A DNA stretch of 64,000 nt from an uncultured Pelagibacteraceae bacterium (lineage in GTDB: Bacteria > Pseudomonadota > Alphaproteobacteria > Pelagibacterales > Pelagibacteraceae). Under the pieces are notes generated by a model. It had not been told where the DNA came from, did no database searches, and saw only the letters and a list, made by a program, of their open reading frames with translations. Where the stretch lies: assembly GCA_902528375.1 (NCBI GenBank), contig CABZSS010000002.1:1-64000 (forward strand). The letters run 5' to 3'. Positions 30,048 through 38,724 of this stretch are shown one piece after another (positions within the stretch are counted from its first letter, which is position 1; every line of letters starts with the position of its first letter). Position numbers and translations under genes: made by a program.

Positions 30048-32101
30048 TATAATAATTCTCTTTTACCAACATGATTAGCTTTACTGACAACGCCTCTACT
30101 TTCCATAATATCTATTATTCTTGCGGCCCTGTTGTAACCTATTTGAAGTTTTCTTTGTAAAAAGGAGGTTGATGCTTTTCCCTCAGATTTAACTATTTCC
30201 AGTGCTTTATTGTAAAGTTCGTCATCTTGATCTGTGCCGTTAGAGTCATCATCAGATGGACTTTCAGAGGATAAATTTAAAATTTCATCAACATATTCCG
30301 GATCTCCTTGTGATTTAAGAAAAGAATTTATTTTTTCAATTTCATTATCCGAAACAAATGGCGCATGAATTCTTGTAATTCGATTAGCAGAGGACATAAA
30401 AAGCATATCTCCTTTCCCTAATAGTTGTTCAGCACCTTGCTCTCCAAGAATTGTTCTACTATCAATTTTTGAAGATACCTGAAAAGAAATACGAGTTGGG
30501 AAATTTGCTTTGATAGTACCTGTTATAACATCAACGCTAGGTCTTTGTGTTGCCATTATTATATGAATACCCGCAGCCCTGGCCATTTGAGAAAGTTTTT
30601 GAATACAATTTTCAATATCTTTACTGGCTACAAGCATAAGATCTGACATTTCATCCACAATAACTACAATGTAGGGCATAGAAATTTTGTGTTTAGCGTT
30701 GTAACTATCAATATTTCTAACGCCAACTTTTGTCATTAACTTATATCTATTTTCCATTTCTTTTACTACCCAACCTAAAACTGAAGCAGCTTTTTTAGCT
30801 TCAGTTATCACAGGACATAATAGATGGGGAATTCCTTCATATGTCGAAAGCTCTAACATCTTAGGATCAATTAAGATGAACTTACAAATTTCCGGTTTGT
30901 GTCTATATAACAATGAAAGAATAATTGTATTTATACATACAGATTTTCCAGAGCCGGTGGTACCAGCAATTAGAAGATGTGGCATTGAAGTTAAATCTCC
31001 TATTAATGGTTGACCAGAAATACTCTTACCAAGGGCTATTGGTAATTTTAAATCCTTATTATTAAATTTTGGACTAGATATTATTTCCCTCAACATAACA
31101 TTGTCTCGAGATGAATTTGGGAGCTCAATACCGATAGTACTAGATCCTGGAATTGTAGAAATTCTTGCAGACTCAGAGCTTGTATTTCTTGCTATATCTT
31201 CAGAGAGGCTTATAATTTTTGAGACTTTAACTCCCGCAGCAGGTTCAAACTCATTAAGGGTAACAACTGGACCCGTACTTATTTTTGCTATTTTTCCTTG
31301 CACACCAAAATCTAACAATACTTTTTCCAAAAAATCAGCATCAATTTTTTTTTCTTCTTTTGCATTTTTAACTTTCTTTTCTGGAACCTTAAGGAAATCA
31401 AGTGAAGGAAGTTTGAAAGCACCTACCTTTTTAGTCTCAGAAATGGACTCACTGAGGTTAAAAGTTTCTTGAACAGTTTCTTTTTCTTTAGATTGTGGAT
31501 CCTGACTTATGATTTGATCTTTAACTTGGTTACCTTTTTTCTTTCTTATGAATATTTTAATCCAATATGAACTTGGATTTAAACTCAGCACAAATAAAAG
31601 AATAAAAGTTATTAAAGAGAAATAATAAGTAATTTTATTATTCAAAAACTCAAGTTTTAAAAAAACTGACTCATTTAAAAAATTACCAACAAATCCACCA
31701 TTTCCATTAATATAAAGAAAGTAGGGTGATGTTAAAAAAACACTAAAAAAGAAAGTCCCGATTAAACTATAGCAAACTACTAAAAAAATATTATTTACAA
31801 TAATACTCGGTGTTTTTTTAAAAAAAATATTAATTGCTGAAAAAATAATTGTTATAGGGATGAAATAACTTATTAATCCAACCGTTTGAAAAAAAAAATC
31901 TGATATTATACTTCCATTAATTCCGAGCAAATTTTTAACTTTTTGTCCCTCAGAAAATATAAAATTTGGGTCATCCGGCGTGTAAGATACCACTGCCAAA
32001 GACAGTAAAATTGCTAACAAAAACAGCCCAATCGCAAAAATTTCAACTAAGCGATTAAATATAAATGCTTTTAGATCGATATTCTTAATTTTTAAATTCA
32101 T
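30047..32101 (-). CDS. ftsK: DNA translocase FtsK
   Basis: The 684-aa protein has four N-terminal membrane helices (residues ~15-170), a short charged linker, then alpha/beta motor domains. Walker A GTTGSGKSV is near residue 380, followed by LIDPKMLELSTYEGIPHLLCPV, Walker B VVIVDEMSDLM and ATQRPSVDVITG. The C-terminal gamma winged helix (TSFLQRKLQIGYNRAARIID) would read KOPS. FtsK coordinates septation with terminus segregation by activating XerCD. The linker is short compared with E. coli, as in many alphaproteobacteria. Confidence 0.97.
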   Translation of the reverse strand: MNLKIKNIDLKAFIFNRLVEIFAIGLFLLAILLSLAVVSYTPDDPNFIFSEGQKVKNLLGINGSIISDFFFQTVGLISYFIPITIIFSAINIFFKKTPSIIVNNIFLVVCYSLIGTFFFSVFLTSPYFLYINGNGGFVGNFLNESVFLKLEFLNNKITYYFSLITFILLFVLSLNPSSYWIKIFIRKKKGNQVKDQIISQDPQSKEKETVQETFNLSESISETKKVGAFKLPSLDFLKVPEKKVKNAKEEKKIDADFLEKVLLDFGVQGKIAKISTGPVVTLNEFEPAAGVKVSKIISLSEDIARNTSSESARISTIPGSSTIGIELPNSSRDNVMLREIISSPKFNNKDLKLPIALGKSISGQPLIGDLTSMPHLLIAGTTGSGKSVCINTIILSLLYRHKPEICKFILIDPKMLELSTYEGIPHLLCPVITEAKKAASVLGWVVKEMENRYKLMTKVGVRNIDSYNAKHKISMPYIVVIVDEMSDLMLVASKDIENCIQKLSQMARAAGIHIIMATQRPSVDVITGTIKANFPTRISFQVSSKIDSRTILGEQGAEQLLGKGDMLFMSSANRITRIHAPFVSDNEIEKINSFLKSQGDPEYVDEILNLSSESPSDDDSNGTDQDDELYNKALEIVKSEGKASTSFLQRKLQIGYNRAARIIDIMESRGVVSKANHVGKRELL

Positions 32102-32161
32102 AAAGAATCAAATTTATCACTTTGTATCATTTAATATTTATTGTTAAAATTAAAAATATTT

Positions 32162-33250
32162 ATGAAAATTTGCTTATTTGGAAAAAACTTAACGAACTTA
32201 ATTTTATCTCAAGTATTAATAAAAAAAGGGATATCAGTTCATATGTACCATCAAAAAAAAAATAAGTTAGCAAAAATTAACTATAATAGGACTATTGGAT
32301 TATCCTTCGAAAATATTAAGTTTTTAAAAAAGCACAATATAGATATTGAAAAAATTGGTCAAAAAATAAGTAAAATTTTTCTCTATAAAAACGATTCCAA
32401 AGAAACTTTTTTAAAGTTTGATAATAAAAAATCACTTTTCTTTATAGTGAAAAATCACCTTTTATTTGACAGGGTCTATAAAAAACTCAAGAAAAGGAAA
32501 GAATTTAAAGAAAGTAATATCAAAAAGGATTCTGATTACTTAAAGTTGTTAAAAAGAAAAGATTTTCAGTTTTTTGTTAATTCAGAAACGAATAACATAA
32601 TAAATAAGAAATTCTTTTTTCAAAACATAAAAAAAGATTACAAAAGCACATCCTATATTTCTGTGATTGACCATCAAAAATTAAAAAATAATACGTCAGT
32701 TCAGGTTTTTACAAAAAGAGGTCCCTTAGCTTTCTTGCCAATTTCTAACTCGAAAACTTCCTTAGTTTATTCAGTAACCGATAAGTTAGATATAAATGAA
32801 AATGAATTTAAAGAGCTTGTTAAAAAATATAATAAATTCTACAAAATCAAAAAATTTTATAACATAGATAAATTTAAGTTAAATTTCTTTTTATCAAAAA
32901 AATATACTTGCAAAAATATCTTATCCTTTGGAGACACTCTTCATAAAGTCCATCCTTTAGCAGGGCAGGGATTTAACATGACAGTAAGAGATATAAAATC
33001 TTTAACTGATCAAATTCAAAAAAATAAAGATCTAGGTTTAGAGCTATCAACTGCTATCATAGCTTTTGAAAAAGACAGGAAACATAATAATTTCTTTTTT
33101 GCGTATGGCATTGACTTTCTTCACAATTTTTTTGAAAAAGAAAACAGATTTAAAATACTAGATAACAAAAAAATTTCAGAGACTTTAGATAACAGTTTTT
33201 TCTTAAAGAAAATTTCAGAGAAATTTGCAAATAAGGGATTTAATTTTTAA
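32162..33250 (+). CDS. Degenerate UbiH/UbiF/VisC-like flavoprotein hydroxylase
   Basis: I start at the ATG at 32162 (MKICLFGKNL), giving 362 aa; the track adds seven residues. The C-terminal half has FGDTLHKVHPLAGQGFNMTVRD, the FAD/hydroxylase signature of the UbiH/VisC family (G-D-x-x-H-x-x-H-P-x-x-G-Q-G-x-N). The N-terminal nucleotide-binding loop is degraded: only the first Gly of GxGxxG remains (LFGKNLTNLIL). It may be a divergent ubiquinone-ring hydroxylase or a relative that has lost normal FAD binding. It is Lys/Asn/Phe-rich and divergent from ftsK. Confidence 0.75.
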   Translation: MKICLFGKNLTNLILSQVLIKKGISVHMYHQKKNKLAKINYNRTIGLSFENIKFLKKHNIDIEKIGQKISKIFLYKNDSKETFLKFDNKKSLFFIVKNHLLFDRVYKKLKKRKEFKESNIKKDSDYLKLLKRKDFQFFVNSETNNIINKKFFFQNIKKDYKSTSYISVIDHQKLKNNTSVQVFTKRGPLAFLPISNSKTSLVYSVTDKLDINENEFKELVKKYNKFYKIKKFYNIDKFKLNFFLSKKYTCKNILSFGDTLHKVHPLAGQGFNMTVRDIKSLTDQIQKNKDLGLELSTAIIAFEKDRKHNNFFFAYGIDFLHNFFEKENRFKILDNKKISETLDNSFFLKKISEKFANKGFNF

Positions 33251-33895
33251 TTACTGGATAGTTTTATTACTAAAGTTATCTTTAAGATATGTATTGATTA
33301 TTTGTTCTAATTTTTCTTTTCTATAATTAAGATTCTTTGTTTCTAGAAGCATTTGTTTTTCTTCAAGCGTAAAAGGAGAAGCCATCGCTAAAGTATTAAT
33401 TGTTTGACTTAAGTCTTGTTTTTCAAATTCTTTCCAATTTATTAGGTAACCTTGTTTCTCAAACAATGATCTTAAATTATCAAATATAAGTCTTAAATCT
33501 GTAAATTTAATTGGCTCTTTTTTTTCATTAAGATCTTGTTCAAAATCTTTATGATCGATTTCACACATTCTATACGATTTGTCACTTTTGATTTCATTTA
33601 TAATTTTAAATCTTATTAAACCATTTAAAATGACTATGTATCTTCCATCATCAGTCTCATTAAAACTAGTTATTTTTCCCATACAACCAATTTTAAATAG
33701 ATCAGGTTTTCTTGTATCCCCGGTTTTTTTTGGTTGAATCATACCAATAATTCTATCGCTCTTCATACTGTCGTCTATCATTTGAATATATCTTGGTTCA
33801 AAAATATTTAGAGGAGCACTCGTATTTGGAAAAAATATAAAATTTGATAATGGAAAGACAGGTATTTTTTTTGGTAATTTTGTTTGGTTGTTCAT
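33251..33895 (-). CDS. LON peptidase N-terminal-domain protein
   Basis: The 214-aa protein (ATG at 33895; the track uses an upstream TTG) matches the stand-alone Lon substrate-binding domain: IPVFPLSNFIFFPNTSAPLNIFEPRYIQMI, then GCMGKITSFNETDDGRYIVILNGLIRFKI. There is no ATPase or protease domain. Such proteins are widespread in alphaproteobacteria; the function is unknown, perhaps protein quality control. It converges with the UbiH-like gene. Confidence 0.9.
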   Translation of the reverse strand: MNNQTKLPKKIPVFPLSNFIFFPNTSAPLNIFEPRYIQMIDDSMKSDRIIGMIQPKKTGDTRKPDLFKIGCMGKITSFNETDDGRYIVILNGLIRFKIINEIKSDKSYRMCEIDHKDFEQDLNEKKEPIKFTDLRLIFDNLRSLFEKQGYLINWKEFEKQDLSQTINTLAMASPFTLEEKQMLLETKNLNYRKEKLEQIINTYLKDNFSNKTIQ

Positions 33896-34021
33896 AATCA
33901 AATTGTAGCAAAGTGTTTAGATAATATCTATACCAAAGCTTAAAGAATTCTTAATTTAGACCAATCAATTTGTCGCTTGCTATATTTTTAAAAAGCCTTT
34001 AACTTCAAAGTAATTAAATAG

Positions 34022-34096
34022 GCGGGCATAGCTCAGTGGTAGAGCGTCTCGTTGCCAACGAGAAGGTCGTGGGTTCAAGTCCCATTGCCCGCTCCA
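34022..34096 (+). tRNA. tRNA-Gly (GCC)
   Basis: A complete cloverleaf can be read. Acceptor GCGGGCA pairs with TGCCCGC, the D arm is GCTC-AGTGGTA-GAGC, the anticodon stem TCTCG/CGAGA surrounds loop TTGCCAA with anticodon GCC, and the T arm is GTGGG-TTCAAGT-CCCAT. The discriminator is T, and the CCA end is encoded. It would read GGC and GGT codons. Confidence 0.97.
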
Positions 34097-34108
34097 TTAA
34101 GAGTATAT

Positions 34109-34447
34109 ATGAGTGATTTAGCAGAAAAAAAATGTATTCCTTGCGAAGGTGGAATTCCAAGCTTTAAAATTGATGAAATACATAAATATTTAAAAAAAGT
34201 TGACGGTTGGGATGTTAAACCTGATGAAAGTAAAAACTATTATTTAATTAAAGAATTCAAATTTAAAAATTTTCTTGAAAGCCAAGAATTTGTCAACAAA
34301 GTTGGAAGAATTGCTGAAAGTGAAGGTCATCATCCTGATATTTGGTTTGGTTGGGGATATGCAAAGATAAAGATATTTACTCATGCCATAAATGGTCTTG
34401 CTGAAAGTGATTTCATACTCGCAGCTAAGATTGATAAAATCTCTTAA
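34109..34447 (+). CDS. phhB: Pterin-4a-carbinolamine dehydratase
   Basis: I start this 112-aa protein at the ATG at 34109; the ORF-track start lies inside the tRNA, whose read-through produces the spurious MPTRRSWVQVPL leader. The body has GWDVKPDE, FKNFLESQEFVNKVGRIAESEGHHPDIWFGWGYAKIKIFTH, with the family's catalytic H-H-P-D and later His. The enzyme dehydrates 4a-hydroxytetrahydrobiopterin and is also found in bacteria without phenylalanine hydroxylase. It converges with purH with a 4-bp overlap. Confidence 0.93.
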   Translation: MSDLAEKKCIPCEGGIPSFKIDEIHKYLKKVDGWDVKPDESKNYYLIKEFKFKNFLESQEFVNKVGRIAESEGHHPDIWFGWGYAKIKIFTHAINGLAESDFILAAKIDKIS

Positions 34448-35991
34448 TGTTTAAAATGTCTTGTTTTTGAAAAGACGAGGATAGTTTTTGTCTTATTTGC
34501 AAAATTTATAACCTCTTTATCTCTAATAGATCCACTTGGTTGAATTATAGCCTCAACACCAGCCTGAACTAAAGTTTCAATCCCATCTATAAAAGGAAAA
34601 AAAGCGTCGGATGCAGCTACAACTTTTTCTTTACTATCAATTTTCCTCAATTTTTTCATTTTACTTACAGCAATCTTGCAGCTATCCAGTCTACTTGGTT
34701 GTCCTGATCCTATGCCAATAGTTGCATTATTTTGAGAGATTACAATTGCATTTGATTTTACAAATCTACATACATTAAATGTAAATAAAAGATTGTTTAA
34801 TGTTTCATTTGAAGGTTTGATTTTTGAAACAATTTTAAAATCACTTCTTTTGAATATCTTAGTATCAGAAGATTGTGAAAGAAAATTATTCATAATTGAT
34901 GTATTTTGTTCAAAATTAAGTTCTTTCAATGAGCTAGAGTCAATTAATCTTAAATTTTTTTTTCGTTTTAATATCTTTAGAGCGCCACTTTCAAAACCGT
35001 TTGCAACAATCACTTCATAAAACTTATTTGAAATTTCTTTAGCAACTGTTTTATCGACTTTATAATTACATGAAATAATACCCCCAAAAGCACTCGTAGG
35101 GTCACACTCATATGCTTTTAGATAGCTATTGATCTTTTTTTTATTTAATGCGACTCCACAAGGATTTGCATGTTTGATAATTACTGTGGAATAATCTTTA
35201 GTAAATGATTTTGATAAGGATATACCTGTAAAAATATCGTTATAATTATTATAACTTAATTTTTTTCCATTTAGTTGCTTTATATTTATTTCTTTGTTTA
35301 AAGAATAGACATTTGCGCTTTGATGAGGATTTTCCCCGTATCTTAAATTTTCAACTAAATTTCCAGTAATTAATTTCTTTTTTGGTGGCTGCGAGTCATT
35401 GTTAGCTTTATTTAGATAGTCTGTAATTTTTGTATCGTAATACCCAGTTTCAAGAAAAGCGTCTCTTGATAATATTTTTCTAAAATCAAGACTTGTTGAT
35501 CCTCTATATTTGTTCATTTCATTTTGAAGTGCAATATATTGATTTGTGTCTGTAATGACTGCCACATCCTCATAATTTTTTGCTGCCGCTCTAACTAAAG
35601 TTGGTCCACCAATATCGATATTTTCTATTATTTTTTTATCATTTCCTGTTTTTACCACTTCTTCAAAAGGATAGAAATTTACAATAACTAAATCTATATT
35701 CTTGATATCAATTTTCTTAATTTGTTTTCGATGCTTTTTATTGTTCCTTTTGAATAAGATTCCTCCATAAAGTTTTGGATGTAAGGTTTTTACTCTTCCA
35801 TCTAATATTTCTGGAGAATTAGTAAAATCACTTATTTCAATACTCTTATAGCCAAGTCTACTAATTTTTTTATAAGTGCCTCCAGAACTTAATATCTCAA
35901 CTTTAAATTTTTTAAGAACTTTTAAAATTTTTGTAAGTTCAGACTTGTTAGAAACTGAAATTAAGGCTCGATTAATTTTTTTTAAATTCAT
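34444..35991 (-). CDS. purH: Bifunctional AICAR transformylase / IMP cyclohydrolase
   Basis: The 515-aa enzyme performs the last two steps of IMP synthesis. The N-terminal IMP cyclohydrolase domain (ALISVSNKSELTKI; GRVKTLHPKLYGGIL) is followed by the transformylase domain with YGENPHQSA, IIKHANPCGVA and a C-terminal FFPFIDGIETLVQAGVEAIIQPSGSIRD. Length is normal. It overlaps the heparinase-like gene by 4 bp; AICAR made by HisF enters here. Confidence 0.97.
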   Translation of the reverse strand: MNLKKINRALISVSNKSELTKILKVLKKFKVEILSSGGTYKKISRLGYKSIEISDFTNSPEILDGRVKTLHPKLYGGILFKRNNKKHRKQIKKIDIKNIDLVIVNFYPFEEVVKTGNDKKIIENIDIGGPTLVRAAAKNYEDVAVITDTNQYIALQNEMNKYRGSTSLDFRKILSRDAFLETGYYDTKITDYLNKANNDSQPPKKKLITGNLVENLRYGENPHQSANVYSLNKEINIKQLNGKKLSYNNYNDIFTGISLSKSFTKDYSTVIIKHANPCGVALNKKKINSYLKAYECDPTSAFGGIISCNYKVDKTVAKEISNKFYEVIVANGFESGALKILKRKKNLRLIDSSSLKELNFEQNTSIMNNFLSQSSDTKIFKRSDFKIVSKIKPSNETLNNLLFTFNVCRFVKSNAIVISQNNATIGIGSGQPSRLDSCKIAVSKMKKLRKIDSKEKVVAASDAFFPFIDGIETLVQAGVEAIIQPSGSIRDKEVINFANKTKTILVFSKTRHFKH

Positions 35992-37616
35992 ATTTTTTCA
36001 ATCGACCAATTTATTTCTTCTTCTTCATTCGAGATAAATCCATTAATAAATATATTTAGATTTTCTGAAAAAGAATTTTTTCTTCCAAAATAAAGACCTT
36101 TTTCAATATCAAAAATTTCTTTATCACAAGTAAATTTCCAACCAGATTTTTTCAGCTGTATTAATATAGATTTTTGATCTTGTGTTTTGATCGCATTTGT
36201 ACCGGGCATAAGATGGAATCGAATTTCATATTCCAAATTTTGAAAACCCCTTTTGGATATAATTTTATCAGTCCCGATGAATTTGTTCTCGTTTTTGAGA
36301 AAGATAAGATCTCTTTGAATATTTAGGCCATATTTTTTTTGGTAACCATCATGTTTTGCTGAGATATGCCATTTATCTTGATCGTCCTCTATTCTTTTGT
36401 CGAATATTTTTAGATTAGTTTTTAGAAAATTTTGACCATTAGGATTTTTTGAAAAAGAACATGAAGAACTTTCATCAATTGAAATAGTTGAATGCGATGC
36501 TGTTGATTTTGAAATAATATTTAATTTATGTTTAAAATCTTGATAGTACCCACAATTAGTAATGAGTTTTTCGTTGTCATAATATAGTTCAAAAGATAAT
36601 GCTCCAGATTGATATTCTGATGAATTTTTCTTTTCTGGGGATGAACCAACATCCATAGCTAAACAATTTTTTTTATGTGAGAGAATTGCGTATCCGCCTA
36701 AATTATTTAAAGTATTCTTAAATTTATAATCATGGATTTTAAGAAAATTTTGAAAATCAAGATTATTTATTTCTTGATTACCATTAAACAAAAATTTCTT
36801 ATCATTTTCCTTAAAGAAAAATGCATAACATTTTCCTAAATAATAGATAATTTCATTTAGATGTTCAGGAATTTCATTCTGTGAGTCTCTTAGAAGCTCC
36901 CTTATAAATATCAAATACTTCATGTAAAAAAGTAATTGTCTGGGACTTCTTGATTTTGGAAATCCATCTAATTCGAAAGATGAATTAATAATTTTTTTTA
37001 ACAAATTTAATCCAAATTCTAGATATTTTGTTTGGCCACTAAAAGATAAACTAGCGAGAATAATTGCAGCACACCCCAACATTTTATCGTTTAGAGTTGT
37101 AGAGTTATCAATCTCATTCATTAGATGATTAACTTGTTTTTTTATATTTCTAGATAATAAAATTTTATAATTTTCTGTTGCATCCTCATAAGTAATCTGA
37201 CTATTGGAAATCCACGAAATAACTCTTTTAGCTAAGGTATCAGTTTCCCAACTTTTGGGAGAATAGCTTTCATAATTTTCAATCCAGTTCGATATTATAT
37301 TTTGAGTAATTTTTTTTGATGATTTTAAGTTAATGGTAAACAACCAGTAAAAACTATGAATCTTTTTAAAATCTTTATCATTAAGATCAATTTTATTCCA
37401 AACATCCTCAAGACTAAAATCTTCTACTCTAAAGCTTCTCTCTTTTGATTTAATAATACAGTTTAACAAACTTAAATTTGGAATATAGTTTAAGCCTCCT
37501 TCAAATACTCTAGATATCCTTCTATTGTAAATATTCGAGTTGAGATATATTTTTCTAATTTGTTTATAAAGATAAGAAAGAGAATTATTCAAAAATTTTT
37601 CTTTAGCTATCATCAT
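35988..37616 (-). CDS. Heparinase II/III-like protein
   Basis: This 542-aa protein has an N-terminal alpha-helical domain (~1-300; WETDTLAKRVISWI, FELDGFPKSRSPRQLLFYMKYL). A C-terminal beta-rich heparinase II/III-like domain follows, with YAILSHKKNCLAMDVG, GALSFELYYDNEKLITNCG and ASHSTISIDESSSC. Members cleave acidic polysaccharides or act on cell-envelope glycans. I see no signal peptide, which suggests a cytoplasmic role. It sits in the rpe-to-purH operon, an arrangement also seen in other alphaproteobacteria. The substrate is unknown. Confidence 0.85.
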   Translation of the reverse strand: MMIAKEKFLNNSLSYLYKQIRKIYLNSNIYNRRISRVFEGGLNYIPNLSLLNCIIKSKERSFRVEDFSLEDVWNKIDLNDKDFKKIHSFYWLFTINLKSSKKITQNIISNWIENYESYSPKSWETDTLAKRVISWISNSQITYEDATENYKILLSRNIKKQVNHLMNEIDNSTTLNDKMLGCAAIILASLSFSGQTKYLEFGLNLLKKIINSSFELDGFPKSRSPRQLLFYMKYLIFIRELLRDSQNEIPEHLNEIIYYLGKCYAFFFKENDKKFLFNGNQEINNLDFQNFLKIHDYKFKNTLNNLGGYAILSHKKNCLAMDVGSSPEKKNSSEYQSGALSFELYYDNEKLITNCGYYQDFKHKLNIISKSTASHSTISIDESSSCSFSKNPNGQNFLKTNLKIFDKRIEDDQDKWHISAKHDGYQKKYGLNIQRDLIFLKNENKFIGTDKIISKRGFQNLEYEIRFHLMPGTNAIKTQDQKSILIQLKKSGWKFTCDKEIFDIEKGLYFGRKNSFSENLNIFINGFISNEEEEINWSIEKI

Positions 37617-37619
37617 AAA

Positions 37620-38279
37620 TCAAATTGATTTCAGAAAATCTATATTCTTTTTTATATCTCCATTATTTTCTTTAAAAATTGTAGTCCCTGATACTAAGAC
37701 ATTTGCACCAGCATCAATTACTGATTTGAAATTTGAAAAGTTAATCCCACCGTCAACTTCAATATCAAAATTTAGTTTTTTTTTATCTTTTAAATCCTTC
37801 AAACTTTTTATTTTTTCTAAAACATCAGATATGAATTTTTGGCCACCAAAACCTGGATAAACACTCATGATTAGTATAAGATCTACTTTATCTAAATAAT
37901 CTCCAATGATATCAATTTTAGTATCTGGATTTAAAGATACACCTACCTTTTTTTTAAAACTTTTAATCTCATCAATAGACTCTTGTAAATTGGGGGTTGC
38001 CTCAGGATGAATTGTAATGATATCCGCACCTGCATTTGCAAAATCCTTTATGTATTTATGAACTGGATCAATCATTAAATGAACATCAAATGGAAGTGAT
38101 GTTTTACTTCTCAAAGCTTTTATAACAGGTGGTCCAATAGTTATATTTGGCACAAAGTGACCGTCCATCACATCGACATGAATCATGTCAGCACCTGCTG
38201 CTTCAAGTTTTTTGATATCTTTTTCCAAATTGCTGAAATCAGCTGAGAGAATTGATGGAGATATTTGAATTTTTTTCAT
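37620..38279 (-). CDS. rpe: Ribulose-phosphate 3-epimerase
   Basis: The 219-aa TIM-barrel enzyme interconverts ribulose-5-P and xylulose-5-P in the pentose phosphate pathway. ISPSILSADFSNLEKDI, MIHVDVMDGHFVPNITIGP, DVHLMIDPVHKYI, SVYPGFGGQKF and VDGGINFSNFK carry the metal-binding His/Asp residues of the family. It precedes the heparinase-like gene by three bases. Confidence 0.97.
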   Translation of the reverse strand: MKKIQISPSILSADFSNLEKDIKKLEAAGADMIHVDVMDGHFVPNITIGPPVIKALRSKTSLPFDVHLMIDPVHKYIKDFANAGADIITIHPEATPNLQESIDEIKSFKKKVGVSLNPDTKIDIIGDYLDKVDLILIMSVYPGFGGQKFISDVLEKIKSLKDLKDKKKLNFDIEVDGGINFSNFKSVIDAGANVLVSGTTIFKENNGDIKKNIDFLKSI

Positions 38280-38322
38280 TGATACTTAGAATACTAGTAT
38301 CAATTTTTGTTTTTTTTTTGAA

Positions 38323-38673
38323 TCAATTTTTACCAAAAATTTGATATATTTGAATAGCAATTTCACTTTCTAATGGAAATGATAACATTCCCATTACAGA
38401 ATAGCCCAATAGATAAGGCATTAAGTAAAATCTAAACATGTAAAAGAACCAAGCAACATAAAGCGGAACCAAGGGTTTTATAATGAAAGACGGAGTGATA
38501 AATGCAAATATCTTGATAAATGGGTCAGTCATTTTAATAAATATCTTCATAAAGAAGAAATTAGAGTCTTCCCTTTGAAATATGTTCATCGCAACTCTTC
38601 CAATTAGTGTCCACATAATTACGCCCATGACGTAATCAATTAAATAGACCATTGGATGAAAGTTTGCGTACAT
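38323..38673 (-). CDS. YggT-like small membrane protein
   Basis: This 116-aa protein has two or three membrane helices. The pattern WTLIGRVAMNIF ... FIKMTDPFIKIFAFITP ... PLVPLYVAWFFYMF resembles the YggT fold (helix, T-D-P, I-x-P, helix) seen more clearly in the gene at 47864. The function is unknown. A stem-loop 17 bp upstream separates it from the symporter genes, so it probably has its own promoter or receives read-through. Confidence 0.6.
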   Translation of the reverse strand: MYANFHPMVYLIDYVMGVIMWTLIGRVAMNIFQREDSNFFFMKIFIKMTDPFIKIFAFITPSFIIKPLVPLYVAWFFYMFRFYLMPYLLGYSVMGMLSFPLESEIAIQIYQIFGKN

Positions 38674-38689
38674 GAGTTTAAAAAGATTG

Positions 38690-38711
38690 AAGGGGCGAAA
38701 ATTCGCCCCTT
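38690..38711 (-). terminator. Probable intrinsic terminator after the symporter gene
   Basis: AAGGGGCGAA pairs perfectly with TTCGCCCCTT around a two-base AA loop. On the minus strand it lies 14 bp past the symporter stop and is followed by CAATCTTTTT, a displaced U-tract. The GC-rich stem stands out in this AT-rich genome. Confidence 0.8.
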
Positions 38712-38724
38712 CGAAAGTATTTAT

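Noticed and set aside
34052-34108. ORF-track N-terminal extension MPTRRSWVQVPLPAPL of the pterin dehydratase
   Set aside because: It is the translation of tRNA-Gly(GCC) sequence; the real start is the ATG at 34109.
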